Source: Cristatella mucedo (lineage: Eukaryota; Bryozoa; Phylactolaemata; Cristatellidae). From it: a stretch of DNA of 64,000 bases. Positions 32,836-44,788 of the stretch are shown piece after piece. Numbering within the stretch: the stretch's first letter is position 1; every line of letters begins with the position of its first letter. The stretch covers positions 1,308,501-1,372,500 of the forward strand of contig WPIO01000079.1 of the NCBI GenBank assembly GCA_009760855.2, read 5' to 3'. A model generated the notes under the pieces. It was not told where the DNA came from, ran no database searches, and was given only the letters and a program-made list of their open reading frames with translations. Made by a program: the position numbers and the translations under genes.

Positions 32836-33394
32836 CTTGGAATAGCTAAAATAAAAATACTTCTAAAATAAGTACCACCGACTACTCGAACCTGTGATAT
32901 CAGAACCCAGGGCCTGCTAGGCGAACTACAATGTATGTGGGACTGGCCAATGTCTAGGAAATAAGACTGAATCTATGTGTGGTTAGCCATCGCAGTAGTT
33001 CGCTCCGTGTGAGCTCATCACCTGTGAGGCAGCCAACGTTGTAGCACTACAAGAGGCAATCAATAATGGAGGAGCTTGCAGGCTGCAGCCCTTATAAAGT
33101 TGATGGAATAGGAATGCCATCTGCTACAAATGATCAGATCAACGGTCAAAGCTCACTATTCCCCTCTTTTAAAAGATTCACCACAAACCAAATTCTGCCC
33201 GAAGCGTCTGCAATTATTTATCCAGTGCAGTGGTAAATCCTCCACCCCTACGTGCCTTACGCAGCTTTCTGACGACGCATGTCTATAGCTGGCCCCCTGG
33301 TGACAAGTCTTTGTTTGGCTGGTTAATCTCATGCGTCAGGCCTAGGTGGCAAGTGAGTTCGTTCGTGCACTGCAGTTTATGTCGTACTTCCCAG
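32836..33394. other. End of intron, possible endonuclease scrap
   Basis: In one frame around 33020-33080 the reading CELITCEAANVVALQEA resembles the VDIVALQET motif of apurinic-type endonucleases in LINEs. Too short to assign. The acceptor TACTTCCCAG ends the stretch. Confidence 0.4.
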
Positions 33395-33724
33395 GTTGGC
33401 AGCATGCTAAAGACGCCGAGGCATCCGGTGTGGGTGACCTTGGTCGATGGCACGTTCGGCCTGCTGTTCAACATGAGGGTAGAGCTCGTGAGCGACTGGC
33501 ATGCCGAGCATCTATTCACTCTCAGCTACTACAACGGGCTGGACGTCGTGGAGAGAGCCTTCACCCGGCTCGTCGTCAATACGCGCGTGGGCCGTCAGTG
33601 GCCCAGGTCGAAGGCACTGCGAGAAGAGATGGAGAGGAGCATGCCACCTCTGGAACACTGCATCCTAACCAAGTGGCCCGACGCCGACATCCAGTGGCCT
33701 GACGTGCCGAGACCGTTCCTCTGA
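33395..33724 (+). CDS. MINDY-4B-like, last exon
   Basis: 109 codons and TGA. VGSMLKTPRHPVWV matches VGCFLKTPRFPIWV of MINDY-4. The next block, TLVDGTFGLLF, aligns with CSESHFSILF, so the catalytic His is Thr. SDWHAEHLFTLSYYNGL and PPLEHCILTKWPDADIQW match the conserved DWRTERLFDLYYYDGL and C-terminal TKW..A..NW blocks. The protein ends VPRPFL, at the usual family end point. No AATAAA signal is obvious within 350 bases. Confidence 0.95.
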   Translation, partial: VGSMLKTPRHPVWVTLVDGTFGLLFNMRVELVSDWHAEHLFTLSYYNGLDVVERAFTRLVVNTRVGRQWPRSKALREEMERSMPPLEHCILTKWPDADIQWPDVPRPFL

Positions 33725-34298
33725 AATGGCAAGCAGCCATCGGCAGGCAATGCGACCATGTGACCTTGCTTCCAGCTCGAGCTCTGGCCGCTCGGGTCAT
33801 CTCGCTCGAGTTACGGTCCTCAGGGCTTGGCTTCCCCCCCCCCCCCGACCATCAAATGACAGCTGCCCTAGGCTGCTGCCTGGGCGGCCCAGTGCATCAG
33901 CGAGTTGCTCATGCTGGTCGAACTCTCTGAGCCCGTCGTCGGCCTATTCGTGTGCCTGTTTGGATGTGCAAGGGTTCGCTTGAAGACATTTAAAGCTTCC
34001 GTCCTCATTCGTGTCTGAATCGCTGCAGGAATTATTGTGCCTGTGGTGCCGATAGCCTTTGATATTCGCTCAAGGCACTTCCTAGCCCTCGACTCATAAA
34101 ATAGGGATCTTTTTATGATTGGTGATCTGTTGCTTTTTCTCCTTTATTTCACGATGTTGTTGCCCACGTTTGGTATAGGAATTAAACAGGCGAGCATCCT
34201 AATGATTGCAATGAGTTTCACTAGTGCTTTCCAATAAGAACACAATGGTCAGCCCGAGTTCTGCAGGCTTGTACACATACGCACATGCACACTCACGC
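33725..34298. other. 3' flank of the MINDY-4B-like gene
   Basis: Presumably 3' UTR and intergenic sequence. CATAAAATAG at about 34096 is the nearest AT-rich poly(A)-like word. A C run lies at 33834-33846. Confidence 0.4.
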
Positions 34299-34560
34299 AT
34301 GTGGACGCTCACTCACTCACTCACTCACTCACACATGTGCACGCTCACTCACACATGTGCACACTCACTCACACATGTGCACACTCACTCACACATGTGC
34401 ACACTCACTCACACATGTGCACACTCACGCACACATGTGCACACTCACTCACACATGTGCACACTCACGCACACATGTGCACACTCACTCACTCACTCAC
34501 TCACTCACTCACTCACTCACTCACTCACTCACTCACTCACTCACTCACTCACACACACAA
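34299..34560. repeat. 20-bp minisatellite passing into (CACT)n
   Basis: Eight 20-base units of ACACATGTGCACACTCACTC start at 34331 and repeat every 20 bases. They are flanked on both sides by pure CACT repeats (about 34307-34330 and 34487-34551). Two units carry CACG in place of CACT. The unit itself contains the palindromes ACATGT and GTGCAC. Confidence 0.97.
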
Positions 34561-34764
34561 ACAAAAGATCTTGCGAAAAGCCAAGGTTAAGACGATGCAT
34601 AGATGTTCACATTGTTGTGATGACAGCTTTCGGTGATGAAGATTAGGGCAAAAAGACTTATTCATCGGTCGTTGAAAAAGGCGCCTGAGAATTCGCAGGA
34701 GTTCTGAGAATTCGCCATTCGTGGCAGAGGCTAGCTAGCATAGTGGTGAAGCCAAACTTTAACA

Positions 34765-34935
34765 CCTACGGAGCATTGGTCAGGTGGTTGCTTTTCACGA
34801 CCTCGGCACCTGAGGTCGTGGGTTCGAATACTGCGGTGGGCGATACTTCTTTGCTTCGGCAAGCGGCTGTGATAGCCGTCAAGGCTCACCTGTCGCTATA
34901 ACAAGAGGCTGTTAAATCAGCTAGTGATTTTTATT
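34765..34935 (+). mobile_element. SINE-1
   Basis: GGTGGTTGCTTTTCACGACC, a slightly damaged palindrome, B box GTGGGTTCGAATACTG, body GTGATAGCCGTCAAGGC and end GAGGCTGTTAAATCAGC. The A-box side is diverged (GGAGCATTGGTCAGG). Confidence 0.92.
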
Positions 34936-36228
34936 AGTTGGTCGTGGTAGGCAGTCGCTGAGCCATGCGGGTGGGCCGTGGGCATTCGCCCCTATAGCGT
35001 GCTAATCCTGTGCACCCCAGACCGTCATAAAAGACGATATTATGTAACACTTAAACTCAATGAGCAACCGCCGAGTTTTTGTGTCAACTAATCACCGATT
35101 TGGTGCCTTGTAATTGTTTATTACTTATAGGTCTTGCCCTACACAAAAATCTGGAGGGTCTTGCCACCACGTGCTAAAAATCCATCCTAGCCCTCCTTCC
35201 ACTGTTTGGTTTCTGTTGTTATCCCTACCTAAGATTATTCCGCTATTCTCCGGGCTGGTGCTCTATTGCGGTTTCACAGAAGAGTGAAAGGAAGCAGGGG
35301 CTTCTGGTGCGACTAGTATCGCTCGTATCTCTATGATGTGGCCACGAAGCAGACAGCTCGACTCCTAAGGACGCAGGGCGGAGGTCATATCGAGGTGAGG
35401 CTGCTCTTAGTCACCCCTGGGCTCTGCTGCTACCGCCATCGGCAGACGTGGGCAAGTAAAGGCGATGTCCGTGTCTCCCTTATAGGGGCCGGCTTGGTCG
35501 TCATTCGCCATGCGACTAGCACGTGACTAGATCGCTATCGCCTGGGCTTTTCGTTCCTAAAGGACTTAAGAGCCAAAATTGCAGCTGGCAGGCGTTCGTA
35601 GCTGAACGTCAAGTACTTGATTGGTCAAGTGCATTGAACCAAAGCCCTCGACCATGGAATGGGACTCCTTTCTGTTTCAAAAAAACTTGCTGCAGCGGCA
35701 GGGTAGCTCTGCGGTCTCATCCATATAAATTACAAAGTCCCTCGCTGTGCTGCGGTGGCTCGAGCATTAAAAGGAGAACGTCTGCAGTTTTATTGACGGT
35801 TGATATTGGACTACATGACCGAATGTGCACATGTTTGTGCGTCTTCCTACTGTAAGTTTCTATATTTCATACTCGCCCAATTTCTGATAGAATGAATTTC
35901 ATTAGCGAATATTCTAGCAGCTCGAAAAGGACTTCAGCTCCAGCCTGAGAAATCTAGTCGGAGCTGGAGCGCTAAAGGAGTGCCGAAGAATTACTCAGAA
36001 TTATCGGTAGGCGTTACTCGTGATCACGTGATCGAATGCAGAGACCCGTCGTAAAGTTTCGGGCAAACAGTGTGTGAAACCCTACCAACCTATTTAGCAT
36101 CTCCATGAAAACAAATACGGCAGCCCCTTTTTGAAACAAATTAGTCCCTTCTGAAAGCTTATTCTGAATCTGCAAGGTGCCCAGAGTAGTCAACTAGTGT
36201 CTTGAATTAAAAAAACAACTCTTAGTTC
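34936..36228. other. Unassigned stretch
   Basis: No gene or repeat recognised. Open frames of 60-110 codons have no family resemblance. A short inverted word GATCACGTGATC lies at about 36022. Confidence 0.5.
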
Positions 36229-37505
36229 CTAGCTCGGCTAGATCCACCAGCTGCCTTCGACACCATTGATCACGATTTGATACTTGAGCGATTGAGAACA
36301 ACGATCGGTCTTGCAGGCGAGGCATTGGCGTGGTTTAAATCGCAGTTTTCTGATCGTGTTCAATCCATGTCGTGTGGCGGTCAGGTCTCATACACGAGAC
36401 GGGTCACCTGTGGAATCCATCAAGGTTCGGTACTCGGTCCCTTGCTGTTCTCCATTAACACTCAACCTCCGGGAAAAGTGATTAAGGCACATGGAATAGA
36501 ATATCACTTCTATGCTGACGATACTCAGTTGTATTTTTCATTCAAACCGTCAGAATCTGCTTCGGCAACTGAGAAACTGAATGCTTGCCTTGCCGATATT
36601 CGATCCTGGATGTCGGAAAACTTCCTGAAATTAAATGATGATACAACCAAACTGCTGCTCATAGGACACTCTATGCCTGTGGCAGGGTTAAAAGGCTTTG
36701 CTCTTCTAATAGGTGATGCAGTTGTGCGACCATCACCACTTGTCAGAAACTTAGGTGTCGTTTGCGACAGCTGCCTCAATTTCAAAAGCTTCATTCAGAA
36801 GGCTGCCTCTACAGCTAGCCATCACATCCGATCCCTATCCAAGATTAGAAGCTGTCTCCCACAGTGGCTTGTAAAAAATTTAACTAGCTCTTTAGTTCTG
36901 TCTCGGCTTGATTATTGTAATTCCCGTTTGGCTGGGCTGCCAAAGAAAGCTATTAGGCTACTGCAGCGGACTATGAATATGGCTGCAAGGCTGGTCTTCA
37001 AGTCCCAGAGGTTTGAGCACGTGTCAACGCTGCTGAAAGAGCTAGGATGGTTGCCGATTGAGCAAAGGATACGGAGCAAAGTTCTTACGATGACCCACAA
37101 GGCCCGCCACGGCTTGGCTCCTTCATACCTGGCTGAACTGCTGCATCAGTTTCAGCCTCTTCGCGCCCTCAGGTCCTGTGTGGACAATAAATTAGCTGTC
37201 CCATTCCTCCGCTTAAAGACAGTTGGCGACAAAAGCTTTAGCTCTGCAGGTCCTAGACTGTGGAACTCGCTTCCACAATTCTTACGCAACGACATCTACT
37301 CTCCTGCTGCCGACTATGGCACATCCTTTTCAGCGGTCCTGAACTGCTACTTCTATGCTACTCACTACCTCAACTGCTCTTCTGACTCTGCTATGCTTCC
37401 CACTTTCTCTTCGTTGCGCGAGACAAAGTCTGTTGGCTACCGAATGCGTACCGAAAGCCGTCTAGGCTGTGAGTGCGCTATGCAAAACTCTCCTGCGTAA
37501 CACTC
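36229..37505 (+). mobile_element. LINE-B 3' half with an intact 407-codon frame
   Basis: Open from 36277 to TAA at 37500. It starts inside the reverse transcriptase (DTIDHDLILERLRTT), has GSVLGPLLFS and the catalytic FYADDTQLYFSF palm motif, then the thumb and the C-terminal block GWLPIEQRIRSKVLTMTHKA. Both palm Asp residues are present. The N-terminal endonuclease and fingers are missing, so it cannot act alone. The copy lacks a normal 3' UTR: a LINE-A tail starts seven bases after the stop. Confidence 0.95.
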
Positions 37506-37507
37506 AT

Positions 37508-38090
37508 AATAATCGTAATAATACACTTGATAAAGCGCCCTCAGAGAACTTAATCTCTCTCTAGGCGCTTTACATTTCCGGCAAAGTGAAATGCAATTGA
37601 ATGGTAAGTAAAATCATGCTTGAAAAACAAACAAAATGAATAACATGGTTAGGGATGACATGCACAGGGTCAGCATGCAAATGTGGTTAGTGGCAGCATG
37701 CAGAGTGTCAGCACGCATAAGCACATCAAGGACGAATCACAGGGACCCCCTAAATGCTGTCCTAAATAGGTGTGTTTTTAGGTTCCTTTTAAATGTGGTC
37801 AGGTCAGGGGATGTTCTGATGCAGGTCGGGAGGGAGTTCCAGGCTGTGGGAGCATTCGAACTAAATGCACGGTCTCCAAAGGATTTAAGGTTTGTACGAG
37901 GTATTTCTAGATTGTTGGATTCCGAAAAGCGGGTGGTGCGATGCTTGGCCTGATGGGGTAGAATATCTGAAAGATAGGCTGGAGCCATAGAATGAAGGGA
38001 CCTAAAAGTGAGCGAAAAAACCTTGAAGTCAATTCGTTGCTTGACTGGTAGCCAGTGCAGGTCGGCGAGAAGTGGAGTAAAGTGGAGTAA
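37508..38090 (-). mobile_element. LINE-A 3' fragment, minus strand
   Basis: Tail, 3' UTR and C-terminal codons (minus strand SFGDRAFSSNAPTAWNSLP, then LKTHLFRTAF). It ends at the codons for the HWLP motif. Little decayed: 83 codons are open on the minus strand. Confidence 0.93.
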
Positions 38091-38246
38091 TGCTGCCGAT
38101 GTGCTTCGCGAAAGTTTCGCGTCGAATCACGATGCAGCTTTTAGTTCAGCTTAGTTGCAAGCGCCTACAAGGAGCTGCAGCGTCATGGCTGACGCTTGTT
38201 CTAACGGACGCGGCAAGGCCGGCGTACCTCAATAATCTCACCCTAG
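38091..38246. other. Unassigned, ends in a possible splice acceptor
   Basis: The last bases, AATCTCACCCTAG, would be a fair acceptor for the open frame that follows. Confidence 0.4.
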
Positions 38247-38645
38247 GTGCCACAAACGTACTTGGAGCTTAATTTCAAAGTCGACATGCCTGACGGTACC
38301 GCACAGCTTTGCATTCCTCACTTCAAATGGAAACCTCGAGCTTGTGCGAGTATTGGAGGGACTGCTGATATGTTCGGAAGCCGCGGCTCTGAAGCACCAC
38401 CCGGCCCCATCGGCATTCTCGCCTTCGACAGAGACACTGGCGAGTGGTCAGAGGTGAAAGCTGACGACATTTCAATGGCGTGCGCATCTGCTGCAGCATT
38501 CCAATGCACTACTGTAGCTTACAATCAACTCGTCTGCCTATTAGGTTTGGACTTTGGTCGTGCAGACCAGAATTTCACTCTCTTAGGCATCGACACGACT
38601 TTGAGACACTTAATTTTTTCCTGGAATCGCAACCTTTTGAAGATT
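38247..38645 (+). CDS. Possible kelch-like coding fragment
   Basis: Open after an in-frame TAG at 38244 until it runs into a LINE-B tail. PRACASIGGTADMFGSRG, then IGILAFDRDTGEWSEV, reads like one kelch blade (Gly-rich turn, then D..TGEW). A second half-blade (TTVAYNQLVCLLG, then FTLLGIDTTLRH) follows. CACCCTAG at 38239-38246 could be an acceptor, and AGAG/GTGAAA at 38454 a donor, giving a 207-base phase-0 exon. The sequence is unique in the window. No start codon context or further blades were found, so it is an exon of an unidentified gene or a broken copy. Confidence 0.35.
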
Positions 38646-40660
38646 AATGTAATTTAATGTAATGTATCTCCGTCTGTAACTCCACAACGTCATAGAGACC
38701 ACGTGGGTGTTACACAGGAGAGTTTTGCATAGCGCACTCACAGCCTGAGCGGCTTTCGGTACGCATTCGGTTGCCAACAGACTTCTTCTCACGCAACAAA
38801 GAGAAAGTGGGAAGCATAACAGAGTCAGGAGAGCAGTTGAGGTAGTGAGTAGCATAGAAGTAGCAGTTCAGGACCGCTGTAAAAGATGTGCCATAGTCGG
38901 CAGTTGGAGAGTAGATGTCGTCGCGTAACAATTGTGAAAGCGAGTTACACAGCCTAGCACCTGCAGAGCTAAAGCTTCTGTCGCCAACGGTCTTTAAGCA
39001 GAGGAATGGAACAGCTAATTTTTTGTCCACACAGGACCTGAGGGCGCGAAGAGGCTGAAAATGGTGCAGCAGTTCAGCCAGGTACGAAAGAGCCAAGCCG
39101 TGGCAGGCATTGTGGGTCAGCGTATGAACTTTGCTCTGTATCCTTTGCTCAACCGGCAACCATATCCTAGCTCTTTTCAAGTTTTTAGTTAAGGGGGCAT
39201 GTGCTTAAACCTCTGGGACTTGAAGACTAGCCTTGCACCCATATTCATAGTCAGCTGCAGTGGCATAGTTGCTTTCTTTGGTAGCCCAGCCAAAAGGGAA
39301 TCACAATAATCAAGCCGAGACAGAACTAAGAAGCTAGTTAAATCTTTTACAAGCCACTGTGGAAGACAGCTCCTAATCTTTGATATGGATCGGACGTGAT
39401 AGCTAGCTGTATAAGCAGTCTTCTGAATGAAATTTTTAAAATTTAAGCCGCTATCGAAAACGACACCTATATTTCGAGCACGTGGTTATGGTTGCACAAC
39501 AGCATCACCTATTTGAAGCACAAAGCCTTTTAAGTCAGCCACACGCTTAGGATGTCCCATGAGCAGCAGCTCGGTTTTACCATCATTTAGTTTCAAGAAG
39601 TTTTCCGATATCCGGGAATCCTGGATGGAATGTCGGAAATACATACATTCAATTCTCAGTTGCTGTAGCAGATTCCGATGGTTTGAACGACAAATACAGC
39701 TGAGTATCGTCAGCATAAAAGTGAATCCTATTCCATGGGCCTTAATCACTTTTCCCAGAGGTTGAGTACAAATGGAGAACAGCAAGGGACCGAGTACAGA
39801 CCATCGAGGGACTCCACAGGTGAACCGTCTCGTTTGTGAGAAATGACCCCCACCCGACACAGATTGAACACGACCAGGCAAGTACAATTTAAACCACGTC
39901 AGTGCCTCGTCTGTCAGACCAATCGTTGTTCTCAATCGTTCAACTTTCGGCTGAGCCCTTCATATCTGGGGAGTCAGACCTCTCAGCATTGGCCAGTAAA
40001 TGGGTTACTGTCTTATAAATTCGTTTAGGGCCCAACTGGCAGGACTTCAGCTTTTGGATACAAAAAGAAGCCATGGCTTTTTTAAGCTTCCGGGTGTAAA
40101 CTCGAAGGAAGTCTTTGAAATTGACTAGATCTGCATCAGACCCGGATTTCTTGAAACGGCGTCAAGCCTGCGCTTAACCCGGCGCATCTTTAGGAGTATT
40201 TTGTAAATTGAAACGAATCTCCGAGACTCTGTATACGGATAGAATGAACGGGAGCATGCTTGTCAAGAGATTCCCTGAGTGTCATGCATCAGTGAGGGTT
40301 TCGAGGCTGCCGGTCGAGTTTGAACGCAGATCAAAAAGACCTGAACCACAAGCAGATTAAAAAAATTCGTGCACATCAATGCTTTGTAAGTTACGTCGCT
40401 TGACAAGTTCGACATTACCCTGTGCGTACAGGCGAGCAGGAACAGTAAACGAGACCGAACAATGATCTGAGAGGGTCAGTGGGCACACCGCAAGGTCAGT
40501 CAGTGGGGAGGACATCCTTGGTGATCACGAGATCTAGAATATGACCACCGACGTGGGTTGTATGATTAACGAGTTGGACCTAACCAAAGTTCTCCAGACA
40601 GTCAAGAAATGAGCGGACCGGGCTCTTGCTAAGATTGTCAACGTGAATATTGAAGTATAT
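38646..40660 (-). mobile_element. LINE-B, minus strand, internally deleted
   Basis: From the left: tail (AATGTAATGTATCTCC), C-terminus, thumb, palm (an altered FMLTILSCICRS stretch where FYADDTQLY should be) to 39945. It then jumps to the linker and endonuclease part (40000-40660, matching the reverse complement of about 48690-49400). About 600 bases, including the fingers, are deleted at 39945. Many stops. Confidence 0.9.
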
Positions 40661-41089
40661 GATACATCGACCTCTAACTGTTTCAGCTGATATTTGAAAT
40701 ATTGAGCACTATGGGAACTCAAATTCACATATGTCATTCTTAAGCTCTCGCGAATTAGTTTTAAAGCGACTAACGACAGAAGAATCCTCTGTCAGTTAGG
40801 ATAATCTAAGCACCTTCGAGATTAATAGAAGAATATGCGGTGCTTTCTGACAGAACGACAGTGCCAGTGCGAAGCTGGAATATAGAATTTATTTGCACGT
40901 TTTAGATTGCTGACTTCTTAAACTGACACACTCTACTATTTCATATATTGAAACTTCAAATATAGTAATTTAACTCATAAGTTGAAACTTCCAACCTTGC
41001 AAGTGAGTTCTAGTCTGGATTTTGAGCTAATCAATCCACGAAGTCGGCATTACTTCTGGTGTATTACGACCTACTTAGGAATGCAGACT
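40661..41089. other. Unassigned stretch
   Basis: GAGATTAATAGAAGAATATG at about 40819 and nearby words recur at 51463 (GGGATTAATGAAAGAATATC), so part of it is an unnamed repeat. Confidence 0.4.
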
Positions 41090-41329
41090 TAAAGTAAAGT
41101 CTCTTTGCTTGTTTTGCTCGATCTCTTGAGAGCTTTTCATACTATCCTTTAATCCCCCTTACTCGTCTCAAATCTCGCCTGAGCATTACTGGCACTGCAT
41201 TGCACTGGTTTAGTTCCTTTCCCAGTGGGAGACTCCAGAGTTGATGAGAATGGACACGGATTATCAGAGGAATCTCTGAAATATGGGCACCTCAGGTCTC
41301 TGTCATTGGTACCGTTCTTTTCAAGGTTT

Positions 41330-41366
<37 letters not shown>

Positions 41367-42475
41367 CCGATGTGATGGCTAGGCACAATTTAGGCTATCG
41401 CTTGTATGCAGATGACTCTCAGTTGTACCTCTTCTTTCATCCTTCCCAGCCCTCCAGCACGTCAAGTTCTCTTAACTCTGTTACTGCATGTAAAATTGAA
41501 CCGCACATGGATGGCAAAAATCTGCCTTAAACTCAATTATCGTAAGACCAAAACTACAAGGTATTGTAAAACCAATGTAATTTAGAAATTGAAAACCTAG
41601 CACTCGCTATTGGCTCCTCCAGCATGCATCTGTTGAATCAGCTTTGAATCTGGGGGTTCTGTTCCAAGTGAGCTTTTATTAAACGACCACATTAGCTCTA
41701 CTGCCAAGTCTACCAACTTTCAATTACATATCATTGCTTAAAATCGGGCTTGCTTAGACAAAGATAATACATCTAAATTAGTCCATGCATTTGTGACGTC
41801 CCGTCTTGACTTTTGTAACTCACTGCTGGATGGTCTACCAGCCTGTGCAAGCAGGCACTTACAGCTTGTGCAAAACTCTGTAGCTATATTTATCGGTCTC
41901 TAGAGTCTCAGTTACCACATAGCACCACTTCTCGCCCACCTGCTTTGGCTCCCAGTCAAGCGACGCATCGAATTCGAGGTTCTGTCACTCCATTTTAGGT
42001 CGCTTCCATCTTTGGCTTCAGCCTACCCATTAGATCTACTCTCCCACCAGACTAAGCATCGTACCACTCGCTTGTCGGAGTTTAATCCTTTACGTAAACG
42101 TCAAATCCTTTTGAGACCGACCCTTAAGCTCGTATGGTCACAAAGCCTGGAACTCACTTCCGAATTTCGTCATGACATCCCTTGAGTTAACCAAATTTAA
42201 AAAGAAACCAAAAACGTATATTTTTACAGCATTTATTGGGTCCGTGGGATTCGTCTTTTACTTGCTCATGCATGCTGGCACTGTGTATGCTGCCACTAAC
42301 CATATCTGCACGCGGACTCTGTGCTTGTCACATCTAACCATGTCGTGCTTATTGTCATTGAGCATGCTACCACTAACCATTCAATCATGCTTCCTTTGCA
42401 GCAAGCGTAAAGTGCTTAGAAAAAGGTCGAATTCTCCGAGTTGGTTGTATATACTTTAATGTTATAATTATTGTT
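41090..42475 (+). mobile_element. LINE-A, longer fragment with palm domain, interrupted by (CT)n
   Basis: Encodes LLRAFHTIL, an altered version of the finger block, then after a CT run (41333-41364) GYRLYADDSQLYLFFHPSQ with the YADD palm motif. Thumb and C-terminus follow with breaks. This is the only LINE-A copy here that keeps YADD. The 3' end at about 42400-42450 is degraded. Confidence 0.88.
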
Positions 42476-42589
42476 TTAAGCTTTTCCTGAAAATGTTGTA
42501 CATAGATTTTTTGTAACGCTTACACTCCTTTGGCAGACGAATTGCTTCTACATTATGGTTCTCGCATCCATAAAACCTAGCCATTTGAC

Positions 42590-42788
42590 GTCAAAGGAAT
42601 TAATCTCGCATGCTGACCCTGTTAATGTGACCCCTAACTATGTTATTCATGTATATATCAGCATGATACCACCCACCGTTCGATCGCGTTTCCTTTGCGG
42701 CAAATGTAAAGCGCCTAGAAAGAGATTGGGTTCTCTGAGAGCGCTATATAAAGTTTATTAGTATCATTATTACTATTATTATTATTAC
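42590..42788 (+). mobile_element. LINE-A 3' end
   Basis: GCATGCTGACCCTGTTAATG to AAAGCGCCTAGAAAGAGATT and the ATT repeat tail. It adjoins the left copy of the duplicated block. Confidence 0.92.
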
Positions 42789-43805
42789 TATCTCTGCCAG
42801 AAGTGTGTCGTGGAGACGGTAAATTACCATATTGACTAGGAAAACTCTTTCGAATTCTGAAAATGCATCGACTGTTAGCAGGTCCTTAAAAGGATTGAGC
42901 TTTAATACTACGCTTGCTTAGCTGTTCATCTTAGCCGGGATAGAGATATATTACAAGTGAAATCACTGGTGAAGGCGCGTAATAGCTCACTAAAGCACAA
43001 CAGTAGTTTTGATTTAAATATTGATTTAACTTATTGATTTGATTTAGCAGAATGAATGTAAAAGTGCGAGTATATTTCGGTCTCAAGTTGCCTGTCTTAG
43101 CTAGTCGTGCACTATTCTCGAGCTTGGCAGAAATGAGAAAGCGATCACCTAACTTACGTTCTTGTGAAACGCTCCCTATTGCGATGTTCGCTTTAATTTC
43201 GTCTATGGACTCTACGCACTAAATTTGAAAGAAAACACCAACGCCGAGATCAGTTACCGGAGATTTAACAACTTAAATGCAAGTTTGTGGCTACCGTAAT
43301 TGGAACCAGGATTGGAACACAACGAGACCTTATGCTTATTGCTGCGGACGCGTGTAAAACGCGTTCACGTCTTTCATTGCTTGCAGGATACATTAATAAA
43401 GTCGAGTCGCCATTGCACTTCAATTTTCGCGTGACCTTTATTCCGCGACTCGAGCTTTTGTACCACAATCGTGCCCAGGCATAGTAAAATGTAACTATAA
43501 ATTCCATCGCCGAGTGACGGAGTTCTTTCCTCGCTCTTTCTATGTGCTTACTACTTTATTTGAAGTGGCTTGAACGTTAAGTCGGCACATATTCCCGTAA
43601 GCCTCTAATGAAACGTTCGGTAATGATGGTACGAATCTCACTCGATCCTTCAGGACATGAAACATCTCAGTAGGTTATTTTATAATAAAAAAAGAGCTTG
43701 ATAATTTATCAGTTTGCAGTACAGATTTAATCAATAATGAATTTCATATAACTACGTCCGAGGAAAAATCGTTCGAAAGTAATTATATTACGTTAAACAG
43801 TACTC
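42789..43805 (+). repeat. Duplicated block, copy 1
   Basis: About 1 kb that recurs at 46571-47812. Shared words include GTGGAGACGGTAAATTACCA, TCATCTTAGCCGGGATAG, AATTACAAGTGAAATCACTG-like and CAACTTACGTTCTTGTGA-like stretches. No open frame is conserved between the copies. Both copies follow a LINE-A tail in the same orientation, so the duplication probably included it. Confidence 0.9.
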
Positions 43806-44284
43806 CACGAAAGTTGCGTGTTTTTAATGAACTTTTACTAAGCACGTCAACCCTGGAGGAACGGCCGTGCTCGTGCAGTTTACTATAAAGCAGTCGCTGT
43901 TCGTGAACTTTGCTAGAAGTCTGAGATAGGCGCGAGCTGCTTCTGCCAACTCAGTTCTTGCCGCCGCCCCCTCTGCCGAAATGGCTGCCAAAAATGAAGC
44001 AGCTGCATTTCAGTTCAGTTCAGCTCCGATTTTTGGAGAAAAATTATGCTGCTAAGGTGCCATTTTTAACATTGAACTTTCCGTAGGTGATTGAATCGGC
44101 TCTACCTTAAAGCCCTCGTGCTTACGCTAACGTAGTGCTGCCGAAATTTGGGTGTCCTCCATAGATATAAAACAATGTCGGATTCAGTCCATGTGTCTTA
44201 TGACGAGGCGTTTTATCTTCTTCTTTCATGATATTAACACGCCTTCCTGGCAGTGTAATCGGGCACTTGCAAATTTAAAAACCT
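43806..44284. other. Unassigned stretch
   Basis: No repeat recognised. AAATGGCTGCC at about 43978 is a YY1-like word. Nothing else. Confidence 0.45.
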
Positions 44285-44633
44285 TTTCAACCTTTGATTA
44301 GTATCGCATAGCTGTGCATTATTCTGCTTGCAAAATCAATGTGAATAGCGGTTTTCATCGATAACCTGTGTGTGAAACTGGGAAGAGAGATGTAATGCCA
44401 TGCAATGTAATGTAATGTATTTTCGTCTGTCATGTCCAGCGCCGTGACATATGCAGTCGTTTGCGATTTCGGACTCGGCATTAGCATTTGAGCTGTAGGC
44501 CTCGGAGCCGCTAGTGCACGTTACGGCTTCGCCTAGAAGGTAAGGTGCTTGCTCTTCACGACCCGGATCGTGGGTTAGAGTCCTAAAGTGAGCGATTTCT
44601 TATCGTGCACTGCAAGTTCCGGTGGTAGTGAAG

Positions 44634-44640
<7 letters not shown>
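44285..44640. repeat. Composite repeat: LINE-B tail (-) joined to a SINE-1 variant (+)
   Basis: Positions 44395-44445 hold a LINE-B tail (minus). Upstream, 44285-44395 matches the reverse complement of 55640-55745. Positions 44440-44640 match the reverse complement of 54113-54330 and include a SINE-1-like head (GGTAAGGTGCTTGCTCTTCA, B box GTGGGTTAGAGTCC). An AAT repeat follows. Confidence 0.8.
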
Positions 44641-44669
<29 letters not shown>

Positions 44670-44788
44670 GAAAATACATTTGATAAAGCACCCTTAGAGA
44701 ACTCTTTATTTTTCTAGGAGCTTTGAAATTAGTGCAAATAAAGTGCGATCGAATGTTTAGTGCTAGCATGCTCACTAAATAGCAAAAA
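44641..44788 (-). mobile_element. LINE-A 3' part, minus strand, interrupted by SINE-2
   Basis: AAT tail, AAAGCACCCTTAGAGAACTC and the 3' UTR to GCATGCTCACTAAATAGC. It resumes at 44921 with AATAGCATGGTTCGGGGTG. Confidence 0.88.

Noticed and set aside
33010-33090. Endonuclease motif NVVALQEA as evidence for another LINE
   Set aside because: A single seven-residue match without neighbouring motifs is not enough to call an element.
34224-34646. 140-codon His/Thr/Ser-rich frame over the CACT array
   Set aside because: Translation of a simple repeat.
42960-43690. rRNA-like words (GCGTAATAGCTCACT and TGAAACATCTCAGTA) in the duplicated block
   Set aside because: They resemble two 23S rRNA words but are in the wrong order and are not accompanied by any other rRNA sequence. 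The first is not preserved in the second copy.
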